From NCBI GenBank assembly GCA_020638335.1, contig JACKIT010000018.1, positions 1-17,968 of the forward strand: a stretch of DNA of 17,968 nucleotides. Direction: 5' to 3'. The notes beneath the pieces were generated by a model. It was not told the origin of the DNA. It did no database searches and saw only the letters and a program-made list of their open reading frames with translations. Below are positions 1 to 8,078 of the stretch, one piece after another; within the stretch, counting starts at the first letter, position 1; each line of letters starts with the position of its first letter. The position numbers were made by a program, and so were the translations under genes. Source of the stretch: Rhodospirillales bacterium. Its GTDB lineage: Bacteria; Pseudomonadota; Alphaproteobacteria; Micavibrionales; Micavibrionaceae.

Positions 1-128
1 TGGATGAAATGAACGCATTATTGCGCCAGATGGAGGCTACGCCGCTTTCAGGGCAATGCAATCATGGACGCCCGACCTCTGTTGCACTATCTTTAAAGGA
101 TATTGAGCGTCTATTCGGGAGAAGATAG
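1..128 (+). CDS. mutL: DNA mismatch repair protein MutL, C-terminal end (5' truncated by window edge)
   Basis: The first complete codon is at 3, and the frame reads about 41 residues to a TAG at 126-128. The tail contains GQCNHGRPT, then a lysine-aspartate-isoleucine stretch and LFGRR. This matches the end of the MutL C-terminal dimerisation/endonuclease domain, where a C-x-HGRP motif helps bind metal and the protein closes with 'DIE.LFGR'. MutL couples MutS mismatch recognition to strand incision or excision. Only the last tenth or less of the gene is visible, so domain integrity upstream cannot be judged. The following gene starts 1 base after this stop, which suggests co-transcription. The assignment rests on a short but very characteristic motif. 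Confidence 0.85.
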   Translation, partial: DEMNALLRQMEATPLSGQCNHGRPTSVALSLKDIERLFGRR

Positions 129-129
129 C

Positions 130-675
130 TTGAATGAACAACCACAAAGTCACGGTCGGAAATCCGTTTTGAATTTGTATGCGGCGCTGGGGGCAAGCCT
201 GATTCTTTCGGTCCTGCCTTCTGTGACGGCGGCAGGATTATCGCTGGTGTTTTTTCTGGGCGTGTTGATCGCGGCTTATCATATGCGCCGTAAAGTTGAG
301 GAACACAGCCTGATTGAAAATCATGCGACTTTTATTATCCGCACATTATGGATTGGGGCATTGTTTTCATTATTTACGATGGGGCTGGCAACGGCCCATA
401 TGATGAGCGGCATTGATTACACGCCGTTTGATGCGTGTGCACAAGCGCTGGCCAGTAAGGGTGCCCTGTGGATAGAAAGCGCCAGGATGATGGAAGTTTA
501 CGGCCTTATTGAACCGTGCGTTGAGGGTTTTATCCTTGGGAATAAGGTGTTGTTTATCAATTCGGTGGTAATTGCTGGCGCGCCGGTGGTCCTCTATATG
601 ACTTACCGGCTGATTAAGGGATTAAGCCGGGCCAGTAAAGGCTATCGGCTGGCAAAGCCTAAAGGGTGGTTTTGA
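130..675 (+). CDS. Small multi-pass membrane protein, function unknown
   Basis: A 181-residue protein. I choose the TTG at 130 because GGGAG at 117-121 is a good ribosome-binding site about 8 bases upstream. The alternative TTG at 103 would overlap the end of mutL by 26 bases and lacks such a site. Three to four hydrophobic segments are visible, around residues 17-50 (probably two), 70-90 and 141-160. A basic tail ends YRLIKGLSRASKGYRLAKPK. A cytosolic HMRRKVEEHSLIENH stretch separates the first hydrophobic block from the third segment. This layout resembles the DUF4870/Tic20-like small membrane proteins common in proteobacteria, but I cannot assign the family firmly. It sits 1 base after mutL and may be co-transcribed with it. 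No enzymatic motif is visible. Confidence 0.75.
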   Translation: MNEQPQSHGRKSVLNLYAALGASLILSVLPSVTAAGLSLVFFLGVLIAAYHMRRKVEEHSLIENHATFIIRTLWIGALFSLFTMGLATAHMMSGIDYTPFDACAQALASKGALWIESARMMEVYGLIEPCVEGFILGNKVLFINSVVIAGAPVVLYMTYRLIKGLSRASKGYRLAKPKGWF

Positions 676-688
676 AAGGGTTTGCGTC

Positions 689-708
689 ATTCCGGCGAAA
701 GCCGGAAT
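689..708. repeat. Short hairpin repeat (attccggc-gaaa-gccggaat)
   Basis: A perfect 8-bp stem (689-696 with 701-708) encloses a GAAA loop, 14 bases after the stop of the membrane protein gene. The sequence 'cattccggcgaaagccggaatc' type is a widespread intergenic palindrome in proteobacteria. It could act as a terminator or mRNA 3' stabiliser for the plus-strand gene, although no clear T run follows. Confidence 0.6.
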
Positions 709-727
709 CTTGTGCCGTTGTGTATTT

Positions 728-897
728 TATAGTGCTTTTCATTAAGAATCGGACATTATAACCAAGCACCCTCACACTCTATACACCCCCACCCAAACCC
801 TCCCCCTCGAGGGGGAGGGATGAGAAGGCTTCGCGAGCGAATGCGAGCCTAGCCGAAGCTGGGTGGGGATGTCCGATTTTTAAGCGGAAATACTATA
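728..897. repeat. Inverted-repeat element, about 170 bp, overlapping the end of the ATP12 gene
   Basis: Imperfect 29-base inverted ends lie at 728-756 and 869-897 and match at 22 of 29 positions. The inner 10 bases (aatcggacat / atgtccgatt) are perfect. Inside is a perfect 22-bp GC-rich palindrome at 798-819. The right end runs 18 bases into the ATP12 reading frame and includes its stop codon (880-882). The element lies between two convergent genes. It could be a non-autonomous mobile repeat or a bidirectional terminator. No transposase or clear target duplication is visible. Confidence 0.6.
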
Positions 898-1605
898 AAG
901 CAATTTCAGAAATTGCGCAGCGGCTTCGAGATCGCGGAGCATGGCGGCGTCTTTTTTCTCAGATAGCGGATCGCGGCCATAAAATTCGGCGTTATAGATT
1001 TCATCCTTGAATTGCTCTTCAACGCGCGCAGCGTTGTAAATCTCTTGCGGGGTGATCGTGCCTTCGACAAATGCAAGGCCAAGCACCAGAGAACCGGATA
1101 AAGGAACAACCAGTTGTAGAGCGGTAAAGCGGGCATCGTCAAGCGCCTCGACTTTTTCTTTTACGGCGCTGTGAGCAGCTTCGGGCTGTTTCAGCGCGGC
1201 CAGGTCGGTGGTGGTTTGCAAGGCACATCCACATTCATTTTCAAACCATGTGAGCCATGGGTCCCAGCTTTCGGCCTGGCGCTCCGCCTGACCGGCGGGC
1301 TGATCTTTTGGCGCGCGGTAGCAGATCAGGTCGGTATCGAGGAATTTGAGCAGTTCGGCGCTCATGGCATCGCGCTGAGCCGATACACGATCGATCTGGG
1401 TGCTGAGAATTTGTGTCAATGGCATTGTCTCGGGATCGATCGTTTCATCCTGCGCAGCCCATTCTTCCTGAATAGAAGCTGCCAGCGCTTCGGTGGGGGC
1501 CAGAAGCGTTTTCTTTAGCGGGGTTTTCACCGGGCGGCCATCAAGGTGAACCGCCCAGCCGCCGATATCTTGATGCACGGAGACAAGTTTATAGAATTTT
1601 TTCAT
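880..1605 (-). CDS. ATP12-family F1-ATPase assembly chaperone
   Basis: A 241-residue protein, typical in length for bacterial ATP12 (Pfam PF07542). In mitochondria ATP12 binds the F1 alpha subunit and prevents its aggregation until the alpha3-beta3 ring forms; the same role is inferred here. Family features visible are the N-terminal HLDGRPVKTP motif (residues 21-30), the EEWAAQ segment, the LLKFLDTDLICYRA stretch near residue 90, and W-DPWLTWFE. The ATG abuts the TGA of the upstream AsmA gene, and AAGGA lies 9 bases before it, so it is probably the last gene of the crcB cluster. Its final residues (about YSISA) and stop codon fall within an inverted repeat, so the C-terminus may be repeat-derived. 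The assignment is firm. Confidence 0.93.
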   Translation of the reverse strand: MKKFYKLVSVHQDIGGWAVHLDGRPVKTPLKKTLLAPTEALAASIQEEWAAQDETIDPETMPLTQILSTQIDRVSAQRDAMSAELLKFLDTDLICYRAPKDQPAGQAERQAESWDPWLTWFENECGCALQTTTDLAALKQPEAAHSAVKEKVEALDDARFTALQLVVPLSGSLVLGLAFVEGTITPQEIYNAARVEEQFKDEIYNAEFYGRDPLSEKKDAAMLRDLEAAAQFLKLLYSISA

Positions 1606-3513
1606 TCATTGAGATCCTTGGCTTTTCGTCTCTTCAGCGTCCTGCGGTTTTTCTTCTGTTGCGTTGGGAGGCTCTTTTTGCTCTTCGTCTTCAGGCGCTG
1701 TTTCACCTTCCGGTACAGTTTCGGCTTCAGGTTTTTGTGGCTCGGACAGGACTTCTTTTTCAATCACGAAGGCTTTGCACGGGTGGTCTTCCGCCAGGCC
1801 AAAATCGGCCAGTGTGACAGCATAAAAGGCCGGGTTAACGGCCCCTAAAAGCAGCCCGCCGACACGCTTGCCCAGATCAAAAACATTGGGCGTTGTTTTA
1901 AGATCTGAAAGTGGGCCGGAAACATTCACTGCCCCGCCAATATCGCCGATCGCGATTTCTTTAGGTTTGGGTTCGAGTACCATTTCGAGATGATCTTTTT
2001 GGAAATCATATGTGCCTTCGCCATGAAGCGTAACGCGCTTGGTATCTACAAAGACGGCATCACTCTGGCCTTTAAGGTCTTTCACATCGAGATTAACGAC
2101 AATGCAATTCATATTGAGATCGCTGTCTTTTTCAAAGCTGGGCAGCAAAGCATTCAGCAAACCTCCGCCCCAGAGATCGAGCAGACCGGCGCGCATTTTG
2201 CCCTGCCCGCCGACAAAACCGATCTTGCCTGACAGCCCCTCAATTAACCCCTCCATGGTTGTGCTTTCCGAAGACAGGTCGATTAAAATATCGCCATGGC
2301 CTTCTATGACGGATTCGTCGCTGCTGAGTTGTTTTTGAAGAGCCGTATAGTCAAAACCTTTAATTTTGATTTTCTGGGTCAATTTGGCCGGGCTTTTGGA
2401 GGCTGGCAAATCGACCTGGCCGCTGAGCGTTCCGCCGACGATTTTACCTTCCATAGGCCCCATATGCAGATCGCCGTTTTCGAGGGTTAGCGGCGTTTTC
2501 ACATGACCAAGTTCGACCATCCCGCTTTTAAGTTTTTGCACATCCAGATTAAGGTCCAGCACCAAGCCGTTTAAATCCAGCGCGGCGCTTTGATTGCCGA
2601 CAATTTTATCAAAAGCGTCAATGGCGCTTTGCACCGGCGAATCTCCGGTCACGTCGCTTAGGATTAGCTCATTGCTGGTCAGTTTACCGGATATCAGAGG
2701 CGTTTCACCTGTCCAGTCCAGAGTGATGTCCGGATCAATACGGGTTTTGCCGGGCTCAAGGCGAATCTGTCCGTTAAATTCCAATTTCCCGGAATCAATC
2801 CGATCCATGTCGATATGACCACGCAGCACTTCTTTTTGCTTGTTGAACAAGATAATATTTTCGAACTTATAACCGTCCATAACGGTGTTCTGGATTATCC
2901 CGCGCGCCGTGAGATCGGCCAGTGAAATTTCAAAATCGCGCTTACGACCAATTACGTAGGTATGCCTTCCGGGTTTGCCTTTTGTTTGCAGCCCGAATTT
3001 GGCATGAAGCGGCGCATTGCCAATTACCCCCTCAACGATGAGGGCGGCCCCTCCATCTTGTTCGCGCACGTTCATGGCACTTATTTCCATGCTTTTTTCA
3101 AGTATACTCCCCGGAGCAGCCCTTAGGTTTTCAATGTGAAGATCCTTGAAATGACCGGGCCGGAAAAGTGCATCAAAAAAGGGCATTACCAGCCGCGCGG
3201 CGCCGACACGGATCATTGTTTCGCCCGTACCGTCATCACCGGCGCGCAACTGCACGTCGGCGACATCGATGGCAATGTTGGGGAAAAAGCGCATGGAATT
3301 GAGGGTGCCGATGCGGGCAGTATAGGGCGTCGTGTCGGTGAGGAACTCTTCTATAGATTCGCGCAAAATTGGGCTGTTGCCGCCCAGGCGCGAGAGCACG
3401 GTTGCTAAAATAAACAAAATCACACCAATAATCGCCAGCCATTTTAAAATGCGCAGGACTACAGATTCCCAGCCCTTATATTCCGGCATTTGGATGGGGG
3501 GGGATTTGCTCAT
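1606..3513 (-). CDS. AsmA-like inner-membrane/periplasmic protein
   Basis: A 635-residue protein with one N-terminal membrane anchor (about residues 19-41, LKWLAIIGVILFILATVL). A long beta-rich periplasmic region follows. AsmA signatures include LENGDLHMGPMEGKIVGGTLSGQVDL in the middle and a C-terminal block in which 'NCIVVNLDVKDL', a DT.RVTLHGEG segment and a lipid-type VSGPL segment occur in order. The last 45 or so residues are a low-complexity E/P/Q-rich tail. AsmA-like proteins belong to the AsmA/TamB/VPS13-like group and are linked to phospholipid transport and outer-membrane assembly; the exact role here is inferred. The ATG overlaps the stop of the rluC-type gene by 4 bases (ATGA), so translation is probably coupled. 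GAGG lies about 10 bases upstream. Confidence 0.88.
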   Translation of the reverse strand: MSKSPPIQMPEYKGWESVVLRILKWLAIIGVILFILATVLSRLGGNSPILRESIEEFLTDTTPYTARIGTLNSMRFFPNIAIDVADVQLRAGDDGTGETMIRVGAARLVMPFFDALFRPGHFKDLHIENLRAAPGSILEKSMEISAMNVREQDGGAALIVEGVIGNAPLHAKFGLQTKGKPGRHTYVIGRKRDFEISLADLTARGIIQNTVMDGYKFENIILFNKQKEVLRGHIDMDRIDSGKLEFNGQIRLEPGKTRIDPDITLDWTGETPLISGKLTSNELILSDVTGDSPVQSAIDAFDKIVGNQSAALDLNGLVLDLNLDVQKLKSGMVELGHVKTPLTLENGDLHMGPMEGKIVGGTLSGQVDLPASKSPAKLTQKIKIKGFDYTALQKQLSSDESVIEGHGDILIDLSSESTTMEGLIEGLSGKIGFVGGQGKMRAGLLDLWGGGLLNALLPSFEKDSDLNMNCIVVNLDVKDLKGQSDAVFVDTKRVTLHGEGTYDFQKDHLEMVLEPKPKEIAIGDIGGAVNVSGPLSDLKTTPNVFDLGKRVGGLLLGAVNPAFYAVTLADFGLAEDHPCKAFVIEKEVLSEPQKPEAETVPEGETAPEDEEQKEPPNATEEKPQDAEETKSQGSQ

Positions 3514-4529
3514 GATTTTGAGTCCTCAAACGGGTCGGCCTTCAGGTTAGGGCTAAAGCCCAGAGCTTTCCATGTTTTTTTCAGCTCAGGAGGAAGGGGG
3601 GCCGTAATGTCAAGCGGGGCTTTACGCCCGGAAGGATGGGGCAGAAGAATGCGGCGCGCGTGCAAATGGAGGCGATCGGCAAGGCCCAGCGCTTTGAGGT
3701 CAGCTTCGGCCTTGCGGCGCGCTTCATGGGTTTCTTCTTGTTCGGGCAGGCGGGCGTATTTTTTATCCCCGACAATCGGGCAGCCGATCAATTCCGAATG
3801 CACACGAATCTGGTGAGTGCGGCCAGTGCGCGGCCAAAAAGCGACAAAAGCGGCGCTGTGTAAAGCGTTTTCCAGCACGATAAAATCGGTGATGGCTGAT
3901 TTTCCTTCTTTTTCATCGACGACCATGCGCTCTTTGTTATTGCCGCCCGCCTTGATCAGCGGGGCTTTTATGGTGCCATCAGGGCGATCCGGCGCGGGGC
4001 AAACGACCGCCCAGTAAATTTTTTTGACTTTACGGGTTTTGAACGCATCGCCCAAAGCTTTGGCGGCTTTGGCATTGCGGGCCAGCAAGAGGATACCGCT
4101 GGTGTCTTTGTCAAGGCGGTGAACGAGGCGCGGCTTGACGCCGTCTTTGTCGGCCAGCGCTTCAAGCAGCCCATCGATATGGTATTTGGTTTTGCTACCG
4201 CCCTGAGAGGCGATGCCACTAGGTTTATTCAGTGCGATCACGTCAGCATCTTCGTAAATGACCATCGATTTTATGAAGGCTTTGTCCTTATCGGTGATTT
4301 TTATTTTCTCATCTATGGATTTGTGCTCCAGCGGCGGAATGCGGATTTCCTGTCCGGCCTTGAGCTTGGCATCGGCTTTTATTCGTTTGCCGTCGGCGCG
4401 GATCTGGCCTTTACGAATCAGCTTTTGTGCCAGACCATAGGGCAGTTCGGGCACGTTTTTCTTGAGCCAGCGATCGAGGCGCTGGCCGTCATCATCGGCT
4501 TTGACTTCGATTTGCCTGACATTGCTCAT
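3510..4529 (-). CDS. RluC/RluD-family 23S rRNA pseudouridine synthase
   Basis: A 339-residue protein that isomerises specific uridines in large-subunit rRNA to pseudouridine. It has an N-terminal S4 RNA-binding domain (about residues 16-62, GQRLDRWLKK ... GQIRADGKRI) and a catalytic RluA-type domain. HRLDKDTSG at 137-145 carries the catalytic aspartate (D140), and the RTGRTHQIRVH motif is present. The longer open frame upstream of 4529 lies on top of crcB in another frame and has no family similarity. The ATG at 4529 overlaps the crcB stop as ATGA, which settles the start. The lack of a strong ribosome-binding site suggests translational coupling. RluC is the best guess for the subgroup, but RluD cannot be excluded without alignment. 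Confidence 0.9.
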   Translation of the reverse strand: MSNVRQIEVKADDDGQRLDRWLKKNVPELPYGLAQKLIRKGQIRADGKRIKADAKLKAGQEIRIPPLEHKSIDEKIKITDKDKAFIKSMVIYEDADVIALNKPSGIASQGGSKTKYHIDGLLEALADKDGVKPRLVHRLDKDTSGILLLARNAKAAKALGDAFKTRKVKKIYWAVVCPAPDRPDGTIKAPLIKAGGNNKERMVVDEKEGKSAITDFIVLENALHSAAFVAFWPRTGRTHQIRVHSELIGCPIVGDKKYARLPEQEETHEARRKAEADLKALGLADRLHLHARRILLPHPSGRKAPLDITAPLPPELKKTWKALGFSPNLKADPFEDSKS

Positions 4530-4906
4530 GACACACATGCCCGCACGAGGGCCATGGCGGCGAACAGCCCGGCGATTGAAAGAATGACTGAGCCGCCGAG
4601 ATAAAGCGCGCCGTGCAGATAGGCCTGACGTTCCCATAAGTTTGCAAAATCCAGCGAGAAGGTGGAAAAGGTCGTAAAGGCACCGAGAAATCCGGTGACA
4701 ATAAACATGCGCATGTTTTCCGAAGGCTGCCAATAATGGGCAAAGATAGCAATCAGCAAGCCCATAAGGAACGATCCCAGAATATTCACCGTTAATGTGC
4801 CATAGGGGAAACCATGACCGAGCAGCTTAACGGCGGCTACATTGACGCTGTGGCGCATCAGCGCCCCTATGGCTCCCCCGGCGGCAATTGCGAGTATTGC
4901 GTTCAC
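4526..4906 (-). CDS. crcB: CrcB/Fluc fluoride ion channel
   Basis: A 126-residue protein with four transmembrane segments, the normal size for Fluc channels, which export fluoride passively as dual-topology dimers. Family motifs are GGAIGALMRH near the N-terminus, TLTVNILGSFLMG (residues about 37-49), and TGFLGAFTTFSTFS (about 71-84), which contains the pore Phe and Ser/Thr residues. The start is GTG at 4906, supported by AAGGAG (complement of 4915-4920) 8 bases upstream. It is the first gene of the minus-strand cluster with the pseudouridine synthase, AsmA and ATP12 genes, and is divergent from the EamA transporter gene with 51 bases between. I saw no fluoride riboswitch in that short gap. 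Confidence 0.93.
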   Translation of the reverse strand: MNAILAIAAGGAIGALMRHSVNVAAVKLLGHGFPYGTLTVNILGSFLMGLLIAIFAHYWQPSENMRMFIVTGFLGAFTTFSTFSLDFANLWERQAYLHGALYLGGSVILSIAGLFAAMALVRACVS

Positions 4907-4957
4907 GCTCGTTTCTCCTTACAAGTACTGATCACGTTTGTAGTCGAGTTTCAGCAC

Positions 4958-5845
4958 ATGTTCAATCATCTTGGCAATACAGCTAAAGGAATCTTATTCG
5001 CCATGATGGGGTTTAGCGCCTATACTGTTGCCGATGCCTGCGTAAAATGGCTGAGCACTTATTATCCGATCATTGAGATTGTCGCTCTAACCTATTGTTT
5101 TTCATTGATTTTTTGTATGATTGTCTCGCCGTGGCTAGGCGGATTGAAACGTACCGTGCAAACGAAACGTCTTAAAATCCATATCGCGCGCGGCTTTACG
5201 AATATAGGGGTGGCCGTCTGCGCCATTTTGGCTCTTTCGCATATGCCGATCACCTCGGCCTATACGATTTTTTTTATGGCCCCGTTTATTGTCACTTTGC
5301 TGGCGCTGCCGCTTTATAAAGAGCATGTACCATGGCAAAACTGGCTGGTCATCGCTCTTGGGTTTACCGGTGTTCTCATTGCCTTTCCTCCCGGTCCGGC
5401 GTTGTTTGATCCGTGGGTGCTGGCGGCCTTTGGCACAACCCTGTGCGTAGCGGCATTAAATTTATTGGCGCGGCCCCTTGGTCCGGACGAAACGATTTTG
5501 TCGTTGTCATTTTATCCTAACATTATCAACGTACTATGTCTTGGCCCTCTCGCTCTCTTGGTTTTTGTTGCGCCCAGCCCACAGCATCTTTTGATTTTCG
5601 CCCTGACCGGAGTCATGCTGACTTTGGGCCTTATTGGCGTGGCGAGCGGTTTTCGTCTGGCACGTCATGCTGTGGCAGCCCCGGTGCACTATATCCAGAT
5701 TGTCTGGGGAAGTCTGATTGGTTATTTCATTTTTGGCGATGTGCCGAGTTGGCAAATGCTTTTGGGGGCTGGGATTATCATTTTAAGCGGGTTTTATTTG
5801 ATTGAGACCGAGCGGAGAAATGGCCACAACAAGCTTAAAAAATGA
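4958..5845 (+). CDS. EamA-domain (DMT superfamily) transporter
   Basis: A 295-residue protein of about ten transmembrane helices, formed by two tandem EamA repeats, the usual size for drug/metabolite transporters. The first repeat begins GILFAMMGFSAYTVADACVKW and contains the typical RGFTNIGVAVCAILALSHMPITSAYTI region. The second repeat ends with HYIQIVWGSLIGYFIFGD and GAGIIILSGFYL, both usual for the family. The substrate cannot be read from sequence. I chose ATG 4958 because it places the first helix properly; the longer open frame upstream lies over crcB on the other strand and lacks family features. The ribosome-binding site is weak (GAG 10 bases upstream). ATG 5003, after AAAGGA, is an alternative but would cut into helix 1. 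Confidence 0.85.
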   Translation: MFNHLGNTAKGILFAMMGFSAYTVADACVKWLSTYYPIIEIVALTYCFSLIFCMIVSPWLGGLKRTVQTKRLKIHIARGFTNIGVAVCAILALSHMPITSAYTIFFMAPFIVTLLALPLYKEHVPWQNWLVIALGFTGVLIAFPPGPALFDPWVLAAFGTTLCVAALNLLARPLGPDETILSLSFYPNIINVLCLGPLALLVFVAPSPQHLLIFALTGVMLTLGLIGVASGFRLARHAVAAPVHYIQIVWGSLIGYFIFGDVPSWQMLLGAGIIILSGFYLIETERRNGHNKLKK

Positions 5846-5961
5846 AAAGTTTTTAAAATAATACGCTTCGTATTGTATCATTTATTATCCTGCTGGTCGT
5901 AAATTAAACCGTAGGAGATGTTCTTACAGTTGCTCTTCGCTTTATTTTAAAAGGTGATGAG

Positions 5962-6693
5962 ATGGAGTGGTTGTTTAGCATTGATATATGGATGAGCTTT
6001 CTTACGCTCGTGGTGCTCGAAATCATTTTGGGCATTGATAATATCATTTTTCTTTCTATTATTGCAACCAGACTCCCCGCAGAGAAACAAAAAAAAGCCC
6101 GGATAGTTGGCCTGACGCTTGCTCTTCTCATGAGGATTCTTCTCTTGCTTAGCCTTTCATGGCTTACTCACATAACGGTCGTTGTTTTCAACATTGCCGA
6201 CTACAATATTTCCTGGCGCGATATTGTTTTGGGGCTTGGAGGATTGTTCCTGCTTTACAAAGGCACACGGGAGATCCACAGCACCGTTGAAGGAGACGAC
6301 CATGATGATGCTGGCATTTCTAAAACTGTAAGTTTTGGCAGCGTAATTACCCAGATTGTCGTCATCGACATGGTTTTTTCCCTTGATTCCGTGATTACAG
6401 CGGTCGGAATGACAAGCCATGTACCGGTGATGATCGCCGCAGTCTCTCTTGCAATCGTCTTGATGATGTTTGCTGCCGAGCCTGCCAGCCGTTTCGTTCA
6501 GGAAAATTTATCAATCAAAATGCTTGCGCTCAGCTTCCTGCTGCTGGTTGGAGTGGCTCTGGTCGCCGATGCGATGCATTTCCACATTCCTCGCGGCTAC
6601 TTGTATTTCGCGATTGCCTTTTCTCTGGGGGTAGAATCTTTGACACTGCTGGCTCAAAAAAGAGGCGAGAAGAAAAAAGCTGCCCAGACCTAG
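5962..6693 (+). CDS. TerC-family integral membrane protein
   Basis: A 243-residue protein with about seven transmembrane segments. The two TerC hallmark motifs are present: LEIILGIDNIIFLS (residues 19-32) and VIDMVFSLDSVITAVG (134-149), whose acidic residues lie in the membrane and are thought to coordinate a metal ion. Relatives include YgdQ, YoaE (without CBS domains) and the manganese exporter Alx. Metal efflux, perhaps Mn or Ca, is a reasonable inference but not proven for this short subgroup. The start is set by AAGGTG at 5951-5956, 5 bases before the ATG. It follows the transporter gene by 116 bases and meets rarA tail to tail with only 6 bases between the stops. The 116-base leader shows no convincing manganese (yybP-ykoY) riboswitch. 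Confidence 0.88.
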   Translation: MEWLFSIDIWMSFLTLVVLEIILGIDNIIFLSIIATRLPAEKQKKARIVGLTLALLMRILLLLSLSWLTHITVVVFNIADYNISWRDIVLGLGGLFLLYKGTREIHSTVEGDDHDDAGISKTVSFGSVITQIVVIDMVFSLDSVITAVGMTSHVPVMIAAVSLAIVLMMFAAEPASRFVQENLSIKMLALSFLLLVGVALVADAMHFHIPRGYLYFAIAFSLGVESLTLLAQKRGEKKKAAQT

Positions 6694-6699
6694 AAACTA

Positions 6700-7986
6700 T
6701 CACCTACGGCGTTTTTTCCAGTATTCCAAACGTTTTTTAATTTCGCGTTCAAAACCGCGTTCGACGGGTTGGTAGAATTCCTGACGGCTGATATCTTCGG
6801 GGAAGTAGCTTTGGCCGGAACATCCTTCTGCGCGGTCATGGTCATATTGATAGCCGATGCCATAGCCTTCGGCCTTCATGAGCTTTGTCGGGGCGTTCAT
6901 CGCATGTTTGGGCGGCATCAGCGAGCCGGTTTCATTGGCGAGGTGTTTGGCAGCCTTCAGGGCCATATAGCTGGCGTTGGATTTGGGGGCGGTGGCGAGA
7001 TAGGTGCAGGCTTGAGCCATTGCCAACTCCCCTTCCGGCAAGCCGAGCCGTTCAAAAGCCTGCCAAGCGGCAATTGCAACCTGCAAGGCTTGCGGGTCAG
7101 CGTTGGAAATATCTTCCGAGGCCATACATGTCATGCGGCGCAGGATGGTGGCCGGGTCCTCGCCACCGACCAGCATGCGGGCCATCCAATACAGCGCGCC
7201 GTCCACATCGGAGGCGCGCAGCGATTTATGAAACGCACTCAAGAGGTTATAGTGCGCTTCGTTACCCTTATCATAAAGCGGCGCGCGGCGTTGAACCAGC
7301 GCCATCAGCCCTTCCTCATCCAGCATTTCGCCTTGGGCGATGATCTGTTCGGCCATGGAAAGGATATAGCGTCCGTCGCCATCAGCCATGGTTTTAAGAA
7401 GGGCGCGCGCTTCAGGCGTAAGAGGTAGCGGTGCGTCTTTTTCTGCCTTTTGTAAAAGTGCTTCAAGAGCTTCTTCGTCCAAGCGCTTGAGAACAAAGAC
7501 TTGTGCGCGGCTGAGCAGCGCGGCATTGAGTTCGAAAGACGGGTTTTCTGTGGTTGCGCCAATCAGGGTGATGGTGCCGTCTTCCATAACGGGCAGGAAG
7601 GCGTCTTGCTGGGATTTATTAAAGCGATGGATTTCATCTACGAATAGCAATGTGCTCCGCCCGTTCTTTTTGCGTATTTTGGCTGCATCGAAGACCTTGC
7701 GCAGATCTGCCACGCCGGAGAATATCGCCGAGATTTGTTCGAAATGCAGGTCAGTATGACCGGCCAAAATGCGCGCCAGCGTGGTCTTGCCGCAGCCCGG
7801 CGGTCCCCAAAAGATGATTGAAGACAAATGCCCGCCTTCCAGCATTTTGCGCAATGGCGCGCCGGGACCAACAATATGATCCTGCCCGACAATAGCTTCA
7901 ATTTCTTGCGGGCGCAGCTTGTCAGCCAGCGGCCTGCGCTCATCAAGCGCCGGCCCTTCCTGATCAACTGCAAATAAATCCGCCAT
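6700..7986 (-). CDS. rarA: Replication-associated recombination protein A (MgsA/WRNIP1 family AAA+ ATPase)
   Basis: A 428-residue protein, the usual RarA length. It is a clamp-loader-like AAA+ ATPase acting at stalled replication forks. Walker A is WGPPGCGKTTLA (residues 60-71), Walker B LLFVDEIHRFNKSQQDAFLP (113-132), sensor 1 GATTENPSFE (143-152), and the likely arginine finger is R160 in LLSRAQVF. The C-terminal half carries RarA tetramerisation and MgsA_C features: ALYWMARMLVGGEDPATI, the CTYLATAPKSNASYMAL segment, and the GYGIGYQYDHD region followed by QSYFPE. The start at 7986 is supported by AAGGA (complement of 7996-8000) 9 bases upstream. It is divergent from nadA across 92 bases that must hold both promoters; I could not identify convincing boxes there. 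Confidence 0.95.
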   Translation of the reverse strand: MADLFAVDQEGPALDERRPLADKLRPQEIEAIVGQDHIVGPGAPLRKMLEGGHLSSIIFWGPPGCGKTTLARILAGHTDLHFEQISAIFSGVADLRKVFDAAKIRKKNGRSTLLFVDEIHRFNKSQQDAFLPVMEDGTITLIGATTENPSFELNAALLSRAQVFVLKRLDEEALEALLQKAEKDAPLPLTPEARALLKTMADGDGRYILSMAEQIIAQGEMLDEEGLMALVQRRAPLYDKGNEAHYNLLSAFHKSLRASDVDGALYWMARMLVGGEDPATILRRMTCMASEDISNADPQALQVAIAAWQAFERLGLPEGELAMAQACTYLATAPKSNASYMALKAAKHLANETGSLMPPKHAMNAPTKLMKAEGYGIGYQYDHDRAEGCSGQSYFPEDISRQEFYQPVERGFEREIKKRLEYWKKRRR

Positions 7987-8078
7987 TTTTTACATTCCTT
8001 ATGCTTGACCTTGAGGGTTTAAATATGTGAGATATTTCTTTATACACCACGAAATGCGAACATTTAAAGAACGAACTT

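Noticed and set aside
4119..4604. Plus-strand open frame opposite the pseudouridine synthase and crcB
   Set aside because: It covers conserved motifs of two real genes on the other strand and shows no protein family features.
4530..4733. N-terminal extension of the pseudouridine synthase frame
   Set aside because: It overlies crcB in another frame and lacks similarity to the S4/RluA family; the ATGA overlap marks the true start.
4907..4957. Possible fluoride riboswitch before crcB
   Set aside because: Only 51 bases separate the divergent starts, and no pseudoknot-like pairing was visible.
5846..5961. Possible manganese (yybP-ykoY) riboswitch upstream of the terC gene
   Set aside because: I could not find the conserved paired core. 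Only a small 6-bp hairpin (5860-5874) is visible, too short and without a T run to call a terminator.
6769..7428. Plus-strand open frame opposite rarA
   Set aside because: Antisense to a conserved RarA coding region, with no recognisable motif or ribosome-binding site.
7987..8078. Promoter boxes in the rarA-nadA divergent gap
   Set aside because: TTGACC at 8005-8010 is a fair -35, but no -10 sequence at suitable spacing matched well enough to report.
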